Origin: Falsigemmobacter faecalis
GTDB lineage: Bacteria > Pseudomonadota > Alphaproteobacteria > Rhodobacterales > Rhodobacteraceae
Assembly (NCBI RefSeq): GCF_003863335.1
Contig: NZ_RRAZ01000002.1
Coordinates: forward strand, 62,001-126,000
Direction of reading: 5' to 3'
Length of the DNA: 64,000 nt
Part shown: piece after piece, positions 61,987 to 64,000 of the stretch
How the letters are laid out: every line of letters starts with the position of its first letter
Numbering within the stretch: the first letter of the stretch is position 1
Notes under the pieces: model-generated
Database searches by the model: none
Told to the model about the DNA's origin: nothing
What the model saw: the letters and a program-made list of their open reading frames with translations, nothing else
Made by a program: the position numbers and the translations under genes

Positions 61987-63917
61987 TGACACCGCAAAGC
62001 CCGCATCTTCAGGATCAGTTCCTCTCCGTCTGCTCGCGCGATGCGGCCATCGCACGATTTGACGCGGCCTTGGGGCCATTGTCCCCCCGCGAGGTCAGGG
62101 TGCCGCTGGCCGAGGCGGCGGGCCGCGTGCTGGCCCGCGATCTCAGCGCGCCCGCCGATGTGCCGCCCTTTGACCGCTCGGGCGTCGATGGATTTGCCCT
62201 GCGGGCCGCCGATCTGGCCGGGGCCTCTGCGGCAAACCCGGTGATCCTGCGGCTGACGGGCGAAAACATCGCCTGCGGCACCGCCCCTTTGCGAAATGTA
62301 CCGCCCGGAGAGGCCAGCCTGATCGCCACCGGAGGCCCGCTGCCACGCGGCGCGGATGCCGTGGTGATGCTCGAGCATACCGATCCGCTGCCGGATGGCC
62401 GCATCGAAGTGCGCCGCGCCGCCCTGCCGGGGCAGTTCATCGGCCGCGCGGGCAGTGATCTGGCGCGCGGCGAAGTGCTGCTGCGCCGCGCCACGCTGAT
62501 CGGTGCCCGCGAGATCGGGATGATCGCTGCCGCAGGGATCGCAGAGGTGCCGGTCTTTGCGCGACCAAAGGTGGCGGTCCTCTCGACCGGGGATGAGCTG
62601 GTCGCACCGGGCCAACCGCTGGCCCCGGCGCAGATCCATGACGCCAACGGCCCGATGATCGCCGCCGCCTGCGGCGAGAACGGGGCCGAGGCGCGCTTTC
62701 TTGGCGCTTTTCCCGACCAGGCAGAGGTCCTGGAAACCGCGATGCGCGAGGCGCTTCAGGGCGCTGATATGCTGATCCTGTCGGGCGGCACCTCAAAGGG
62801 CGCGGGCGATCTGACGCATCGGATTGTGGCGGGTCTGGGCGCGCCGGGGATCGTGGTCCATGGCGTGGCGCTGAAGCCCGGCAAGCCGCTGTGTCTTGCG
62901 GTCTGTGACGGCAAGCCCGTGGTGGTGCTGCCGGGCTTTCCCACCTCGGCGATGTTTACGTTCCACGACATCATTGCCCCCGTGCTGCGCCGCATGGCGG
63001 GACTGCCGGCGCGGGGGGTGCATGAAGTCAGCGCCACCCTGCCTCTGCGGCTGCCCTCTGAGATGGGGCGCACCGAATTTGCCATGGTCGCGCTGAGCGA
63101 GGGGCCCGAAGGGCGCGTCGCCTTTGCCACCGGAAAGGGCTCCGGCGCGGTGACCTCTTTTGCGCAGGCCGATGGCTTTGTGCAGATCGGGGCGCTGGAA
63201 GATCACCTGCCCGCGGGCCGCGAGGTGCAGGTGCAGCTTTTCACCCCCGCGCTCCGGATGCCCGATCTGGTGATCGCGGGCAGCCATTGCACGGGACTGG
63301 ATCTGGTGCTGGGGCCGCTGGCGGGCGCGGGGCTGCAGATCCGCAGTCTGGCGATTGGCAGCCTTGGCGGGCTGCAGGCGGCTCTGCGCGGCGAATGCGA
63401 TCTTGCGCCGATTCACCTGCTGGACCCCGCCACGGGGGCCTTCAACACCCCCTTCCTGACCGAGGCGCTGGAGCTGCTGCCGGGCTGGCGGCGGATGCAG
63501 GGGCTGGTGTTTCGCAAGGGCGATCCGCGCTTTGAAGGGCGCGACCCGCAGGCCGCGCTGGCACGGGCCCTCGCCGACCCGGAGTGCCTGATGGTCAGCC
63601 GCAATCAGGGCGCGGGCACGCGCATTCTGATCGATCAGCTGCTGAAGGGGGCGCGGCCGCAGGGCTGGCTCAATCAGCCGCGCTCTCATACGGCGGTGGC
63701 GGCAGCGGTGGTTCAGGGCCGCGCGGACTGGGGCGTGACCATTGCCCCCGTGGCGCGGGATGCGGGCTTGGGCTTTTTGCCCCTCGCGCCTGAGCATTAT
63801 GACTTCGCCCTGGTACGCAGCCGCATGGAGCGGCCCGCCGTCCGCGCCTTCCGCGAAGCCCTGGCGCTGCCCGAAGTGCGAACAGCCCTGGAGCGCGCGG
63901 GCTTTACCCCGGCATGA
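61986..63917 (+). CDS. moeA: MoeA-PBP fusion, molybdopterin molybdenum/tungsten transferase
   Basis: 643 residues. Residues 1-405 are a full MoeA: catalytic Asp in PFDRSGVDGFALRA (61-74), GADAVVMLEHT, VAVLSTGDELVAPGQ, ILSGGTSKGAGD and LPGFPTSAMFTF. Residues about 425-640 are a PBP-like domain (VIAGSHCTGLDLVLG, LRGECDLAPIHLLD, NQGAGTRILIDQLL, VVQGRADWGVTI). MoeA inserts the metal into adenylylated molybdopterin. Next to tup genes, this copy probably serves a tungsten enzyme such as a formate dehydrogenase outside the window. Confidence 0.88.
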   Translation: MTPQSPHLQDQFLSVCSRDAAIARFDAALGPLSPREVRVPLAEAAGRVLARDLSAPADVPPFDRSGVDGFALRAADLAGASAANPVILRLTGENIACGTAPLRNVPPGEASLIATGGPLPRGADAVVMLEHTDPLPDGRIEVRRAALPGQFIGRAGSDLARGEVLLRRATLIGAREIGMIAAAGIAEVPVFARPKVAVLSTGDELVAPGQPLAPAQIHDANGPMIAAACGENGAEARFLGAFPDQAEVLETAMREALQGADMLILSGGTSKGAGDLTHRIVAGLGAPGIVVHGVALKPGKPLCLAVCDGKPVVVLPGFPTSAMFTFHDIIAPVLRRMAGLPARGVHEVSATLPLRLPSEMGRTEFAMVALSEGPEGRVAFATGKGSGAVTSFAQADGFVQIGALEDHLPAGREVQVQLFTPALRMPDLVIAGSHCTGLDLVLGPLAGAGLQIRSLAIGSLGGLQAALRGECDLAPIHLLDPATGAFNTPFLTEALELLPGWRRMQGLVFRKGDPRFEGRDPQAALARALADPECLMVSRNQGAGTRILIDQLLKGARPQGWLNQPRSHTAVAAAVVQGRADWGVTIAPVARDAGLGFLPLAPEHYDFALVRSRMERPAVRAFREALALPEVRTALERAGFTPA

Positions 63918-63945
63918 AAAAGGCGGCCCCGGGGGCCGCCTTTTT
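63917..63945. terminator. Bidirectional terminator after the MoeA-PBP gene
   Basis: AAAAA-GGCGGCC (63917-63928), loop CCGGG, GGCCGCC-TTTTT (63934-63945): a strong GC stem flanked by A and T runs, between the MoeA fusion and a convergent gene. Confidence 0.85.
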
Positions 63946-63948
63946 GCT

Positions 63949-64000
63949 TTATTCCGCCGGGGCCGGGCTGCCCCTGTCGCGCAGCGGCCATTGCCGGATC
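63949..64000 (-). CDS. C-terminal end of a convergent gene (cut by window edge)
   Basis: The minus strand reads ...RQWPLRDRGSPAPAE then TAA at 63949-63951, directly behind the bidirectional terminator. About 16 codons are visible, too few to name a family. The position behind a terminator that also faces this strand supports a real gene end. Confidence 0.4.
   Translation of the reverse strand, partial: IRQWPLRDRGSPAPAE

Overview
The window is high-GC DNA from an alphaproteobacterium of the order Rhodobacterales (Rhodobacter/Paracoccus-like). The main evidence is the cellulose operon: BcsA closely resembles the crystallised Rhodobacter sphaeroides enzyme, and the operon has the alphaproteobacterial layout bcsN-bcsA-bcsB-bcsZ followed by a short TPR gene. 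Tungstate uptake genes, a MoeA-PBP fusion and many ABC and TRAP solute-binding proteins fit the same group. I see no rRNA, tRNA, CRISPR array, insertion sequence or prophage. It reads as a chromosomal segment rich in transport and catabolism.

Layout. 1-2.3 kb: a FUSC-type efflux protein cut by the window edge, and a MarR regulator. 2.4-7.1 kb: a branched-chain-amino-acid-type (Liv) ABC operon with its binding protein. 7.5-11.1 kb: a DUF454 membrane protein, a 2-oxoadipate dioxygenase/decarboxylase (HglS family) and two short-chain dehydrogenases. 11.8-13.9 kb: divergent pcaF (beta-ketoadipyl-CoA thiolase) and an IclR-type PcaR-like regulator around a recognisable operator. 14.2-17.7 kb: a sulfate ABC operon whose CysA is reduced to the ATPase domain. 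17.7-34.2 kb: a cyclic-di-GMP and cellulose block (GAF-GGDEF, degenerate GGDEF-EAL, bcsN-A-B-Z-TPR, membrane GGDEF, REC-GGDEF, a large hybrid kinase and a small membrane protein).

34.7-38.3 kb: a sulfonate/taurine-type ABC operon and an alpha/beta hydrolase, preceded by an AT-rich leader with two orphan terminators. 38.2-44.1 kb: a UPF0314 membrane protein, an NtaA-type flavin monooxygenase, and a polar-amino-acid-type ABC operon ending in its own TetR gene. A shared palindrome (TGGGACA-N4-TGTCYCA) lies upstream of both the monooxygenase and the ABC operon. 44.8-57.4 kb: a catabolic cluster with an ACAD11-like kinase and acyl-CoA dehydrogenase pair, three crotonases, a GntR regulator, a TRAP transporter, a quinone-oxidoreductase-like protein, a MaoC-type hydratase and an acyl-CoA ligase. 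Four copies of the palindrome TTGTC-S-GACAA lie at its promoters. 57.7-63.9 kb: tupBCA, a divergent HTH-PBP regulator with a perfect inverted repeat between them, a degenerate MoeA-like gene and a MoeA-PBP fusion.

The most interesting parts are the GntR-controlled TRAP/acyl-CoA cluster, which looks like a complete import-activate-degrade pathway for an unknown (possibly hydroxylated) carboxylic acid, the TetR regulon pairing a flavin monooxygenase with an amino-acid-type importer, and the tungstate/MoeA locus. Operators were found by reading the sequence; none has been tested. Start codons were mostly chosen from ribosome binding sites and family N-termini and are often internal to the longest open frame.
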